A stretch of DNA of 53,720 nt from positions 1 through 53,720 of the forward strand of contig JACZKQ010000180.1 in assembly GCA_014859965.1 (NCBI GenBank), read 5' to 3'. Position numbers and translations under genes: made by a program. Positions 44,959-53,436 of the stretch are shown here, one piece after another. This stretch comes from Phycisphaerae bacterium (GTDB lineage: Bacteria; Planctomycetota; Phycisphaerae; Sedimentisphaerales; Anaerohalosphaeraceae). Each line of letters begins with the position of its first letter. Positions within the stretch are counted from its first letter, which is position 1. Below the pieces are notes generated by a model, which saw only the letters and a list, made by a program, of their open reading frames with translations, had not been told where the DNA came from and did not search any database.

Positions 44959-46395
44959 TTAACCGCAAGGTTGGGCGGCGTCAGAGAGGGGCAGGACGAC
45001 CACGAACGTTGTTCCGTCCTGGCGGTTGGATGTTACTGTGATGCTTCCTGCATGCAGTTTTGCGATGCCCTGTGCGATTGCCAGTCCCAGGCCGCTGCCG
45101 CCGGAGTCGCGGTCGCGCGCTTTACTGACGCGATAAAAACGATTGAACAGGAGTTGGCATTCCTGCTCGGGGATACTGCCGCCTTCGTCCTGTATCCTGA
45201 CGGCCACGCGGCTGTGTTCAACCTGCACCGCCACTGTTATGGTCGTGCGGGGCGGGGCGAATTTGATGGCGTTGTCAATCAAGTTACCAAACAACTGACG
45301 CATTTGAAAAGCATTGCCGTTTATCTCGGCGTGATGCAGCCGCCGGTCGAGGATGAATTCCTTCTCCTGCCAGAGCGGCTTGTAACTTTCGATGACATCC
45401 TCCAATATTTCGTCAACTCCGAGGGTTTCCCACTGGTCGATGCCTTCGCGGTTTTCCAATCGCGACAAGTGCAGCAACTGACCGATCAGGCTGTTGAGCC
45501 GCTCAATATCCTCCAGTGCGTTTGAAATGGTCTCCTCGTAATAGTCCGTCGTTCGTTTTCTGGAGTGTGCAAGCTGAAGCGTGCTTTTGAGCAGCGTAAC
45601 GGGAGTTTTCAGTTCATGGGCGGCGTCGGCGATGAACCGCTTTTGCTCGTTCATGGCGTCGGCGAGCCGGGCCAGCATGGCTTCCCATGACTTGACAAAG
45701 GGCCGCAGTTCCTGATGTATCCTGTCATCCTCCTGCTTGATTGCATTGAGGTTCTCCTGGGTGATCTGGTTCATTCGTTCCGCAAGGGAATCAATGGGTA
45801 TGAGACCCCATCTCAAAATGCGGTGGGTCAATCCGAACGCCGCCCAGATGACAATTGCGCTTGCAATCACCAGTACTCTTACGAATTCACCGACTTCGCT
45901 GTAGGCGTGTTCACTGCTGAGAGCCAACGCGATGTTCAAGCGGGATGCGGTCTGCGACACATCATCGGGATTGGTATAAGCCGCCCAAATGACTCTGTAC
46001 GTTTTGTTATGCCGTTCGAGATCCGCCAGTATGAAATCGCCGGGCGACGGCGGCGCAATTTTTTGACGGGCGAGTGCATCGTAAATATCCGAGGTGATCA
46101 AAGGATGCATCTCGTTGTCAACCGTATTTTCCACCCATACCTGGTAGTCGATCTTTTGGAAAGCGCCTTTGGGATTCAGGAATGAATGTATTTCCCGTTC
46201 CATTTCGTCGTCCGCAACGTTTGTAAGCAGCAGGCTCCTTATCTGCTGGAGGTCCGATTGCAGGGTCACGTCCAAGTTTCGCCATAGAGACTCGCGGAAC
46301 TCATGATAGGCGACGCCGGACAGAACCGTCACAACGGCCGTCGTTAACACGGCAATACAAATTCTGATGCGTATTTTCAGAGATTTCAGTCTCAT
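44959..46395 (-). CDS. Sensor histidine kinase
   Basis: 478 residues. Two transmembrane helices (about 10-30 and 173-190) flank a 140-residue periplasmic sensor, then HAMP, a dimerisation/phosphoacceptor box FIADAAHELKTPVTLLKS (His260) and an ATPase domain (N box NLIDNAIKFAP, G boxes DEGGSIPEQE and GGSGLGLAIAQGIAKLH). It starts four bases after the stop of the response regulator and forms a PmrB/QseC-like partner. The ligand is unknown; the sensor has no motif I recognise. Confidence 0.95.
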   Translation of the reverse strand: MRLKSLKIRIRICIAVLTTAVVTVLSGVAYHEFRESLWRNLDVTLQSDLQQIRSLLLTNVADDEMEREIHSFLNPKGAFQKIDYQVWVENTVDNEMHPLITSDIYDALARQKIAPPSPGDFILADLERHNKTYRVIWAAYTNPDDVSQTASRLNIALALSSEHAYSEVGEFVRVLVIASAIVIWAAFGLTHRILRWGLIPIDSLAERMNQITQENLNAIKQEDDRIHQELRPFVKSWEAMLARLADAMNEQKRFIADAAHELKTPVTLLKSTLQLAHSRKRTTDYYEETISNALEDIERLNSLIGQLLHLSRLENREGIDQWETLGVDEILEDVIESYKPLWQEKEFILDRRLHHAEINGNAFQMRQLFGNLIDNAIKFAPPRTTITVAVQVEHSRVAVRIQDEGGSIPEQECQLLFNRFYRVSKARDRDSGGSGLGLAIAQGIAKLHAGSITVTSNRQDGTTFVVVLPLSDAAQPCG

Positions 46396-46399
46396 CAGA

Positions 46400-47071
46400 T
46401 CATTCTTCCAGAAGATAGCCCTGCCCGCGGAGCGTTTTTATCAGGCCGTACTTTTTTTGAGGGTCCAGTTTTTTTCGCAGGGATGAGATATACACCTCCA
46501 CTACGTTTGAAAAGCGTTCCCAGTTGAAGTCGTACAAGTGCTCGAGCAATTCTTCCTTGGAGACCACGCGGCCGGCGCGCATGGCCAGATAAACAAGGGT
46601 GTGATATTCCATCGGCGTCAGTGTGACTGTTTCCTGATCCACCGTCACCTTTCTCTGAGAGGTATTGACGGTCACAGGGCCCACTTTCAGTACGGGGTCG
46701 GCTTTTCCGTAAGACCTGCGTATCAGCGCCTTGCATCGCGCAACCAGTTCGCCCATATCAAAGGGTTTGGTCAGATAATCGTCGCTGCCGCAATCCAGGC
46801 CCTGCACGATCTCGGAAGGTGTATCGCACGCGGTCAGAATCAGGACGGGGGTCGTACTGCCCTGTTTTCGAATTTCGCGGAGAACATCCAATCCATGTTT
46901 GCCGGGGAGTCTCAAGTCCAGAAGTATCAGATCGTAAGGCGCGCCGAGCGCCATGTGCAAACCGTCGACGCCGTCATATGAACAATCGACGGCGTACTTT
47001 TCATTTTCGACGAGGATCTGCGCGATATTTTTGGCGAGGCGTTTCTCGTCTTCTATAATCAAAACACGCAT
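46400..47071 (-). CDS. OmpR/PhoB-family response regulator
   Basis: 223 residues; ATG at 47071 with GGAAGG upstream. Receiver domain with acidic pair (IIEDE), phosphoacceptor LLLDLRLP (Asp52), Thr (LILTACD) and Lys (LTKPFD). The C-terminal winged helix (TLTPMEYHTLVYLAMRAG, NVVEVYISSLRKKL, TLRGQGYLLEE) is of the OmpR group, closest by eye to PmrA/QseB. A CTTAAG-N5-CTTAAG site lies about 90 bases upstream in the divergent promoter region, matching the PmrA recognition box. Confidence 0.95.
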   Translation of the reverse strand: MRVLIIEDEKRLAKNIAQILVENEKYAVDCSYDGVDGLHMALGAPYDLILLDLRLPGKHGLDVLREIRKQGSTTPVLILTACDTPSEIVQGLDCGSDDYLTKPFDMGELVARCKALIRRSYGKADPVLKVGPVTVNTSQRKVTVDQETVTLTPMEYHTLVYLAMRAGRVVSKEELLEHLYDFNWERFSNVVEVYISSLRKKLDPQKKYGLIKTLRGQGYLLEE

Positions 47072-47157
47072 TTGAATACCTTCCAGCGAATGGTCTAAGC
47101 ATCAGGACGGTTTACTATACCGATTGCTGCTGAAAGAACAAATCGATTATTTGATCC

Positions 47158-47179
47158 CTCTTAAGGTTCTCTTAAGGAA
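47158..47179. promoter_or_regulatory. PmrA-box-like direct repeat CTTAAG-N5-CTTAAG
   Basis: CTCTTAAGGTT and CTCTTAAGGAA form two 11-base direct repeats (one helical turn each). The hexamers CTTAAG at 47160 and 47171 are separated by five bases, the published layout of the PmrA box in enterobacteria. It lies between the response regulator (starts 47071, minus) and the methyltransferase gene (plus), so it can control both. Confidence 0.7.
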
Positions 47180-47241
47180 CGGCGGGTATAAGCCTTCTCA
47201 GGGTGTGCGATGTGATCCGCGACCACGGGCAGGGGTGCGAT

Positions 47242-47964
47242 ATGGATAGGATTTCGGGGCAATTACAAGGAATGGGAACAATGGAATGCGAGGTGCTTAG
47301 CCCGTGGGACGTTGTGAAAGTGTTCAACAGCCAACAAGCGGCCGACCGTTACGGCTCCTGTTTTAACGACACCGCTGCCGACCGGCGCAGAGATCGACGA
47401 GAAAAACGTTGTATTTCTGCGGCGCTGGCTGAAGTCCCTCGCGGCGGGCGGGTTCTTGATTTGCCGTGCGGGGCCGGACGAATATATCCTTTGCTCAAGG
47501 GGCTGGGACTCAAGGTGGTCAGCGCCGACAGCTCGCCATATATGGTGGAGATTGCCCGCAAGCGGGCCGCGGCGATGACTTGTGCAGCAGCCCTGCAAGG
47601 GGATTCGTTTTGCGTAGAGAATATCCTCGGGACGCGCTTTCATGACAAACAATTCGACGCCGTCGTCTGCAATCGCCTGTTTCATCATTTTGCAGACTCG
47701 TGCGTACGACAAAAGGCTCTTTGTGAACTGGCACGCATCTGTTCAGGCCCTATTGTCGTATCGTTTTTCTCCTGCCTGGCAACTGATGCCCTCACGTTTT
47801 ATCGCAAGAAGTATATCCTTCGTTATCCCATCAGGGACCGTATTCCCATCAGCCCGCTGACCTTCGCAAGAGATATCCGCGCCGCCGGCCTGAGAATCGT
47901 CGCGTGGCGGATGGCTCGCCCGCTTGTGTCGAAACAATGGTACGTGGTTTTACGCACGGCCTGA
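47242..47964 (+). CDS. Class I SAM-dependent methyltransferase
   Basis: 240 residues from the ATG at 47242 (AGGGG upstream); the ATG at 47281, with AAGGA at nine bases, is equally possible. SAM-binding motif I is VLDLPCGAGRIYPLLKGLG, motif II VVSADSSPYMVEIARKRA, and motif IV QFDAVVCNRLFHHF. The fold is UbiE/type-11-like; the substrate is unknown. It is divergent from the two-component genes with the operator between them, so it is the likely output gene of that system, perhaps modifying an envelope lipid or small molecule. That is inference. Confidence 0.86.
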   Translation: MDRISGQLQGMGTMECEVLSPWDVVKVFNSQQAADRYGSCFNDTAADRRRDRREKRCISAALAEVPRGGRVLDLPCGAGRIYPLLKGLGLKVVSADSSPYMVEIARKRAAAMTCAAALQGDSFCVENILGTRFHDKQFDAVVCNRLFHHFADSCVRQKALCELARICSGPIVVSFFSCLATDALTFYRKKYILRYPIRDRIPISPLTFARDIRAAGLRIVAWRMARPLVSKQWYVVLRTA

Positions 47965-48019
47965 TTTGTGCATCGATTTGGGTGGTGTTGTACAGGCCGG
48001 GATATAGCGTGCAAAGGGG

Positions 48020-48508
48020 TCAGAGGCGGCGCTGGTATGCCTGGTCGCATCTGCGGCAGAGGTGGGCGGGTTCGTAGCGTTCGAAGCCGAAGCGGCGGTA
48101 TAGTTCTATCGCTTCCGTCAGGACCGATGCGGTTTCGAGGGTCATGCGTGTGAAGCGGCGCTGCCGGGCTTCGGTGAGGGCGTGTTCCATCATGCGTCGG
48201 CCGTGGCCTTTGCCGCGCCAGTTGCGGCGCAGGTACATCTTTCGCAGTTCGCACGTGTGCTCATCGACGGGGTACAGGCCGCAGGCGCCGATGATCCGGC
48301 CGTCGGGCATTTCGAGGACGAGGAACGTGCCGCCGGGATGGATGTAGGACTGTTCGATGTCGTTGAGGTCGGCGTCTATGCATTCCGGGTCGGGCTGGAG
48401 GCCGTACTCGATGAGGACGTCAAAGACCATCTCGCGTATTTGAGCGGCGTCGGCATTGGCGGCCGGGCGCAAGTGAGGCCATGCGGTTTGTTTGGTGTCG
48501 TCGCTCAT
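48020..48508 (-). CDS. GNAT-family N-acetyltransferase
   Basis: 162 residues; ATG at 48508 with GGAG five bases upstream. GNAT motifs: GTFLVLEMPDGRIIGACGLY (beta 2-4), ELRKMYLRRNWRGKGHGRRM with the acetyl-CoA loop RGKGHG, and EAIELYRRFGFERYEP at the end. The substrate is unknown; a C-terminal CRRC pair is unusual and might bind metal. Convergent with the methyltransferase gene. Confidence 0.92.
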   Translation of the reverse strand: MSDDTKQTAWPHLRPAANADAAQIREMVFDVLIEYGLQPDPECIDADLNDIEQSYIHPGGTFLVLEMPDGRIIGACGLYPVDEHTCELRKMYLRRNWRGKGHGRRMMEHALTEARQRRFTRMTLETASVLTEAIELYRRFGFERYEPAHLCRRCDQAYQRRL

Positions 48509-48586
48509 ATCGGCTCCGTCTCGATCTCGGGTACGGCGGCTATGAGAGCATGCTGTGCGATGAAATGCAAGTCTTGATTGTGGGGT

Positions 48587-48840
48587 GAGATTGCTTCGCT
48601 AACTAACCGTTTTGCAGGACGTTGGCGCGGCACGCACGTGGCATTGGCAGGGTCGAGATTGCTTCGTCGCTGCGCTCCTAAGAAAATGGCTGGTTTGCGC
48701 GGGGCGCACGGGGTAGCGCCAAGGTTGAGATTGCTTCGCTTCGCTCGCAATGACGGTGGGGCGCTGGCAATGACGATGTTAGTCAGCCATTTTCTTTCGC
48801 ATGCTTGCCGGTGCAGCCGGGTCGGCGGCTCGCAATGACA
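48587..48840. repeat. Cluster of GAGATTGCTTCG / CGCAATGAC dispersed repeats
   Basis: GAGATTGCTTCG occurs at 48587, 48655 and 48727, and CGCAATGAC at 48745 and near 48831, with GGCAATGAC between them. Inter-unit distances (68 and 72) vary and the units are degenerate, so this is not a CRISPR. The same words are a common intergenic repeat in many environmental genomes. No gene is seen in 48,509-49,083. Confidence 0.6.
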
Positions 48841-48858
48841 TTAGGGGGCTCGCATAGT

Positions 48859-48925
48859 CCCCCGGCGAACAGATGCTTCTGATTTTGGCCTCTGCTTAAA
48901 CGGTTTTGCTCTCCATTGTCGCCGC
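48859..48925 (-). repeat. Dispersed palindromic intergenic repeat, copy 3 (truncated)
   Basis: On the minus strand: GCGGCGACAATGGAGAGC, then AAAACCGTTTAAGCAGAGGC, CAAAATCAGAAGCATCTG and TTCGCCGGGGG. It matches copy 2 up to the G tract, then stops; the right arm is missing. Confidence 0.75.
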
Positions 48926-49018
48926 AGGTGACGGGGGCCGCACAGCCGAAGGGCCAGACGTGCCTTGCCTCTACAACACGGGCAGGATGCCCATGCCCTG
49001 GACACACCGGGGCGGTTG

Positions 49019-49046
49019 TTGCATTTTGGGCGGGCGGCGGTACAAT
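49019..49046 (+). promoter_or_regulatory. Sigma-70-like promoter of the isomerase/epimerase gene
   Basis: TTGCAT (49019-49024) and TACAAT (49041-49046), spacer 16, 38 bases before the ATG. Confidence 0.55.
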
Positions 49047-49083
49047 CGTGCACGACATGAAAACCTTTTGAGGAGAAAAGACC

Positions 49084-49932
49084 ATGCTGAAGCTTGGAAT
49101 GCACGTGGACAACTGGCGGCATTTTGACGTTTCGTACGAGACGCCGTGTCAATTCGCGGCCGACCACGGGATGGAGTACGTGGAATTCGGCACTATCGAC
49201 GGGGATTATTTTATTCAGGCGCTGGGGTACAACCCGCATATCTGCCTGCACTCGGACCCGCTGGAGCTGAAGGCGTACCTGGACGGGCTGGGGCTGAAGA
49301 CTTCGCAGCTCGACGCGGCGTATCCGATGTCGTCGCCGTTAGGGCAGACGCGGGGGGTCGGCTATACGGTGCGGGCGATTCAGTTTGCCCATGCGCTGGG
49401 CTGTCCGTGCGTGGACACGACCGATGGCGGCAAGAAGCCGGCGGGCTACACGGATAAGGAAGTGATGGGGCTCATCAAACAGTATTATCGGATGGTGCTG
49501 GAGTGGGCGGAACGTTACGGGATTATCATCAACGTCGAGCCGCACGGGCCGTACACGACCGACCCGGATACGATGGAGCAGATACTTGGCATGTTCGATT
49601 CGCCGTACCTGCGGATGAATCTCGACACGGGCAACACCTTCATCGCGGGGCGCAACCCGGTCGACTTCGTGAAGCGATTCGGCGACCGGATTTCACATTG
49701 CCACATCAAGGACGTCAGCGCCGAGCTGGCGCGGGCGGTTCGCGGGGGTGAGACGGGCATCGCGTGCTCGGTTGCGGCGATCGGCGAGGGCGTCAACGCC
49801 GAGAACATCGCCGGGTGCATCGAGCTTCTCAAGGATGCGCAGTGGGACGGCGTATTATCGATCGAGTGCGAAGCGGCGCCGGGGAAGGTCGAGCAGAGCC
49901 TGGAATGGCTGCGGAAGGAGATCGCGCGTTAG
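49084..49932 (+). CDS. Cytoplasmic sugar phosphate isomerase/epimerase (TIM barrel)
   Basis: 282 residues; ATG at 49084 with TGAGGAG upstream. No signal peptide, in contrast to the related barrel at 13307-14302. Xylose-isomerase-like fold with likely metal ligands in IINVEPHGPY (Glu), LRMNLDTGNTFI (Asp), HCHIKDVS (His) and LSIECEAAPG (Glu). Members interconvert ketoses or keto-inositols; the substrate cannot be fixed here. Codon use is G-rich in third positions, like the genes to its right. Confidence 0.9.
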   Translation: MLKLGMHVDNWRHFDVSYETPCQFAADHGMEYVEFGTIDGDYFIQALGYNPHICLHSDPLELKAYLDGLGLKTSQLDAAYPMSSPLGQTRGVGYTVRAIQFAHALGCPCVDTTDGGKKPAGYTDKEVMGLIKQYYRMVLEWAERYGIIINVEPHGPYTTDPDTMEQILGMFDSPYLRMNLDTGNTFIAGRNPVDFVKRFGDRISHCHIKDVSAELARAVRGGETGIACSVAAIGEGVNAENIAGCIELLKDAQWDGVLSIECEAAPGKVEQSLEWLRKEIAR

Positions 49933-49975
49933 AGGGGCGCAAGGACAGGATGAGCAGGCCGCGGGGGGCGCCCCT
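49933..49975. terminator. Inverted repeat between convergent genes
   Basis: AGGGGCGC (49933-49940) pairs with GCGCCCCT (49968-49975) around a 27-base loop, between the convergent isomerase and threonine synthase genes. No T-run, so a terminator role is weakly supported. Confidence 0.25.
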
Positions 49976-50012
49976 GCGTTGAATGTCAGGTATGCCGCGG
50001 GATGGCGGCAGG

Positions 50013-51362
50013 TTATTGCATCAGGCGGATGATGCTTTCGAGGTCGTTTGGCGCTTCGACCGGCGGGTTGCTGAAGGGGCCCATGTTGTCCTTGTGGTAG
50101 GTGACGGTTACGTTGGGGTCCTTGAGCTGGTGGCCGGTGAGGACGCAGGCGACGGTCTCTTCGGGTTCGATGGTTCCGTTGCCCAGCATGTGGCGCAGGC
50201 CGGCGACCGTTGCGGCGGAGGCGGGCTCGCAGCCGAGTCCGTAGCGGCCGACGAGGGCCTTGGCGTCGACGATCTCTTCGTCGGGCACGGCCAGGACGAC
50301 GCCGTTGCAGACGTCCAGCGCACGGAGGCATTTCTTGAGATTGACGGGGCGGGATATTTCGATGGCCGAGGCGCACGTATGCGGCGAGAAGTTCTTCGCC
50401 GTGAGGTCGGCGTAGTATGCGTCGATGACGGACTGGTCGACGCGGCCGTCGTTCCAGCGGAGGTTGTGGTCGTTGTAGAGGTCGGCGAGGGTGCGGGCGC
50501 CCTGGGCGTTGATGACGGCGAGGCGCGGGATGCGGTCGATGAGGCCGAGGCTCTTGAGTTCGGCGAAGGCTTTGCCAAACGCGCTGGAGTTGCCGAGGTT
50601 GCCGCCGGGGACGATGACCCAGTCGGGAACGCGCCAGCCTAATTGCTCGACGATGCGGAACATGATGGTCTTCTGGCCTTCGAGGCGGAATGGGTTGACC
50701 GAGTTGACGAGGTAGATATTCAGCCGGGTGCAGACGTCCTGCACCTGCCGCATGCAGTCGTCGAAATCGCCCCGGATCTGGATGGTGTGGCCGCCGAAGT
50801 CCATGGCCTGGCTGAGCTTGCCGAAGGCGATGCGGCCGGAGCCGATGAAGACGGTGCACTTGAGTCCGCAGGCGTGGGCGTAGAGGGCCATCGAGGCGGA
50901 GGTGTTGCCGGTGGAGGCGCAGGCGCTGGCGGTTGCGCCAACGAGGCGGGCGTGGCTGAAGGCGGCGGTCATTCCGTTGTCTTTGAAGGAGCCGGAGGGG
51001 TTGAGGCCTTCGTACTGGAGGTGGAGGCAACCGGGCTGCATGCCGAGTTCGGCGGCGAGGTCGTCGTTTTGCTGGAGGATGGTCTGGCCTTCGCCGATGG
51101 AGACTTTGTGGTCGTCGGGGCAGAAATTCAGCAGTTCGCGGAAGCGCCAGACGCCGGAGAAGTCGAGGCGGTTATCGCGGCCGGCCCATCGCCGGGCGAA
51201 GTGGGAGATGTGCTCGGGCGGATTTGCCTTGTTCCAGTCGTAGACGATATCGAGGAGCTCGCCGCATTTGGGGCACTTGACGAGGGTCTGCGAGCAGTCG
51301 AACTCTGCTGCGCAATCGGGGTTGATGCATTTTTGACAGGCCGCTTCGCCTTTTGAAGCCAT
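50013..51362 (-). CDS. thrC: Threonine synthase
   Basis: 449 residues; ATG at 51362 with GGAG five bases upstream. It converts O-phosphohomoserine to threonine with PLP. The PLP lysine motif is NPSGSFKDNG (Lys127); the phosphate loop is GGNLGNSSAFGKAF; ASTGNTSASMALYAHACG is standard. An N-terminal zinc-ribbon-like part (CQKCINPDC ... CPKCG) is found in many bacterial and archaeal short-form enzymes. Annotation as a related PLP lyase is possible but the overall pattern favours ThrC. Confidence 0.93.
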   Translation of the reverse strand: MASKGEAACQKCINPDCAAEFDCSQTLVKCPKCGELLDIVYDWNKANPPEHISHFARRWAGRDNRLDFSGVWRFRELLNFCPDDHKVSIGEGQTILQQNDDLAAELGMQPGCLHLQYEGLNPSGSFKDNGMTAAFSHARLVGATASACASTGNTSASMALYAHACGLKCTVFIGSGRIAFGKLSQAMDFGGHTIQIRGDFDDCMRQVQDVCTRLNIYLVNSVNPFRLEGQKTIMFRIVEQLGWRVPDWVIVPGGNLGNSSAFGKAFAELKSLGLIDRIPRLAVINAQGARTLADLYNDHNLRWNDGRVDQSVIDAYYADLTAKNFSPHTCASAIEISRPVNLKKCLRALDVCNGVVLAVPDEEIVDAKALVGRYGLGCEPASAATVAGLRHMLGNGTIEPEETVACVLTGHQLKDPNVTVTYHKDNMGPFSNPPVEAPNDLESIIRLMQ

Positions 51363-51552
51363 ACGAACTCCGGTTTATTATGTCTTTTCCAATCTGCTGG
51401 TCTTTACCGCGGCCAAATCGCTCCGGCGGGCGCAGACCACTCAACTTCCGACACCGATATTCCCCTTTACCGTTCTGCGGAAATCATTGTTCGAATTATA
51501 CTCTTTGGCGCGACTGAAGTCACCAAAAAAGCTCCGGTGGCCGGGCGGGTCG

Positions 51553-51577
51553 CGGTTTTGCTCTCCAAAGTCGCTGC
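51553..51577 (-). repeat. Dispersed palindromic intergenic repeat, copy 4 (left end only)
   Basis: On the minus strand GCAGCGACTTTGGAGAGC continues with AAAACCG and then diverges. This is the 25-base left end of copies 1-3, here between the divergent thrC and GLUG-protein genes. Confidence 0.6.
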
Positions 51578-51641
51578 TGGTTGGGTTTGGGTTGCGGACG
51601 TCCGGAGAATGCGGCAGCTGGGCTGTTGAAGTTAAACACAG

Positions 51642-51670
51642 TTGACTTGCACTGGATATCCCTGTAAAAT
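51642..51670 (+). promoter_or_regulatory. Sigma-70 promoter of the GLUG/dockerin gene
   Basis: TTGACT (51642-51647) and TAAAAT (51665-51670), spacer 17, giving a leader of about 110 bases before the ATG at 51787. Confidence 0.65.
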
Positions 51671-51786
51671 GGATACCGGCATGCGGGGATGACGATTGTC
51701 GTCATGTGAGGCGACATGGCCCGGCGGACCCGCGGGAGAAAAGACGAAAGGGTTGCGGCTTTTTGGGTATTTGGAGAGGAGAGTCC

Positions 51787-53229
51787 ATGAGAAGCAGAGC
51801 GGGGTTGTATTGCGCCATCATCGCGGCATTGGGATTGTGCTCGGCGGGCGTTGGTGCGGGCGTTTATAGCGGGGGCGCGGGCACACCCGAAGTGCCTTAC
51901 CGGGTCGGCAAACCTGGCGACCTGATCGAGTTGGGCAACACGCTCAAAGACCATGCGAGCCATTTCGTCCTGACGAAAGATATTGATCTGGCCGGGCGTG
52001 GAAACAGTGATGACGGCTCATACTTTGTGGGGACTTTTATCGCCCGCGACACCGGTTATCTGTCGCCGACGACATTTGAGGGCACCGAGTTCACCGGCCG
52101 CTTTCAGGGTAACGGGTTTACGATCCGCAACCTGGCGATTGATACGCATGGCGAGAATCATTCGTATCTGGGCCTGTTTGGATCGGTGGGGGCCGGCGGC
52201 GTGGTGGAGAATCTGAGGCTGGAGAATGTGCGCATTGTCGGCGGGACGGATTGCCGGTACGTCGGCGGTTTGTGCGGCCGGTCGGACGGGCTGATCCGCA
52301 ATTCCTCTGTGCGGGGCGCGGCCGTTCAGGGGGGATATTTTGTCGGCGGCCTGTGCGGAAAGAACAGATCCGGGACAATCACCGGTTCGTTTTCAGACGG
52401 CTTTGCGGCAGGCCAGTTTTGCATTGGCGGCCTGTGCGGCGGAAACAGCGAGTATGCAAATTGGGCGGGGGTCATCGAGCTTTGCTCTTCGGGCTGTGAG
52501 GTCATGGCGGTCGGCGATAAGGCTTCATACAAGTTCGGCGGTCTTTGCGGCGAGAACTGGGCCACCATCCGACAATCCAATGCGTGGGGACTTGTCCGAG
52601 GGGAGAATTGGTTCGGCGGCTTGTGCGGCGGGAATTACGGCACGATCTTCGATTGCTACGCCGGCGGCGATGTGCGGGGGGCGGCGGATATCTATTCCTC
52701 CGGCGCCGGCGGCCTGTGCGGGCGGAATGACCGGGGAAAGATCATCCGGTGCTATTCGAGCGGATATGTCTCGGCGAGCGAAGCGGCGGGCGGGCTTTGC
52801 GGCATTGCGATCACCGACGGGACTTACGCCGGCCATGGCGTCACCTATGAAGACACGGCCAACTTCTGGGATGTCGACCGGTCCGGCCTCGAAGAAAGCG
52901 CCATGGGAACCGGATTGTCGCGTGGCGAGATGCAGAATCGGTTGATTTTTGCCGGCGCGGGATGGGATTTCGGCGGGGAGGCGGCCGACTGGCGAATACG
53001 GGACGGCGAAGATTATCCGCGGTTGGCCTGGGAGGCGATCCTGCCCGGCGATATGGCGGGGTCGCCCGGTGTGGACCTGGCCGACCTCATGGTCGTCGCG
53101 GATCATTGGATGCAGTCCTGTTCCGGCTGCCCGGCTGATGTCAACGGCGACGGCGTCGTCAACATGGCCGATGTCGGGATTCTCGGCGGCTATTGGATGA
53201 GCGGCGTCTGGGGCATAGCCCGAAATTGA
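51787..53229 (+). CDS. Secreted GLUG-repeat protein with dockerin-like C-terminus
   Basis: 480 residues; ATG at 51787 with GGAGAGGAG upstream. A signal peptide (LYCAIIAALGLCSAGVGA) precedes about 330 residues of right-handed beta-helix-type GLUG repeats. Seven repeats contain GGLCG (YVGGLCGRS, FVGGLCGKN, CIGGLCGGN, KFGGLCGEN, FGGLCGGN, GAGGLCGRN, AAGGLCGIA) where other GLUG proteins usually have Val or Ala for Cys. The tail carries two dockerin-like Ca2+-binding units: GVDLADLMVVADHWMQS and DVNGDGVVNMADVGILGGYW. Such proteins are secreted adhesins or extracellular-complex parts in planctomycetes. No catalytic residues are evident. Confidence 0.93.
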   Translation: MRSRAGLYCAIIAALGLCSAGVGAGVYSGGAGTPEVPYRVGKPGDLIELGNTLKDHASHFVLTKDIDLAGRGNSDDGSYFVGTFIARDTGYLSPTTFEGTEFTGRFQGNGFTIRNLAIDTHGENHSYLGLFGSVGAGGVVENLRLENVRIVGGTDCRYVGGLCGRSDGLIRNSSVRGAAVQGGYFVGGLCGKNRSGTITGSFSDGFAAGQFCIGGLCGGNSEYANWAGVIELCSSGCEVMAVGDKASYKFGGLCGENWATIRQSNAWGLVRGENWFGGLCGGNYGTIFDCYAGGDVRGAADIYSSGAGGLCGRNDRGKIIRCYSSGYVSASEAAGGLCGIAITDGTYAGHGVTYEDTANFWDVDRSGLEESAMGTGLSRGEMQNRLIFAGAGWDFGGEAADWRIRDGEDYPRLAWEAILPGDMAGSPGVDLADLMVVADHWMQSCSGCPADVNGDGVVNMADVGILGGYWMSGVWGIARN

Positions 53230-53436
53230 GCATTCCCGTAAGGTAATTACACGATCTCTAAACGCGTTGTATCGCACCGACTAAATTCCAGGCTCAAATC
53301 TCCTGCTCCGCTCATTTTCTTGCGGATTTTCGCGCCGTAAATACGTGCTTTCGGGGCCTGGAGCGGGTTTTATATTGCGTGCCGGCACTCTTTGCGTGGG
53401 TTGTTCGGGAGACCAGAAGTTTGCCGGGAAATGGAA
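53230..53436. other. Gene-free stretch before the tRNA
   Basis: No gene or clear terminator seen on either strand. Confidence 0.4.

Noticed and set aside
48587-48840. CRISPR array
   Set aside because: Units are 12 bases, degenerate and unevenly spaced; there are no cas genes in the window.
48841-49251. 136-codon minus-strand frame running through dispersed-repeat copy 3
   Set aside because: It reads through repeat DNA and overlaps the well-supported isomerase gene on the plus strand.
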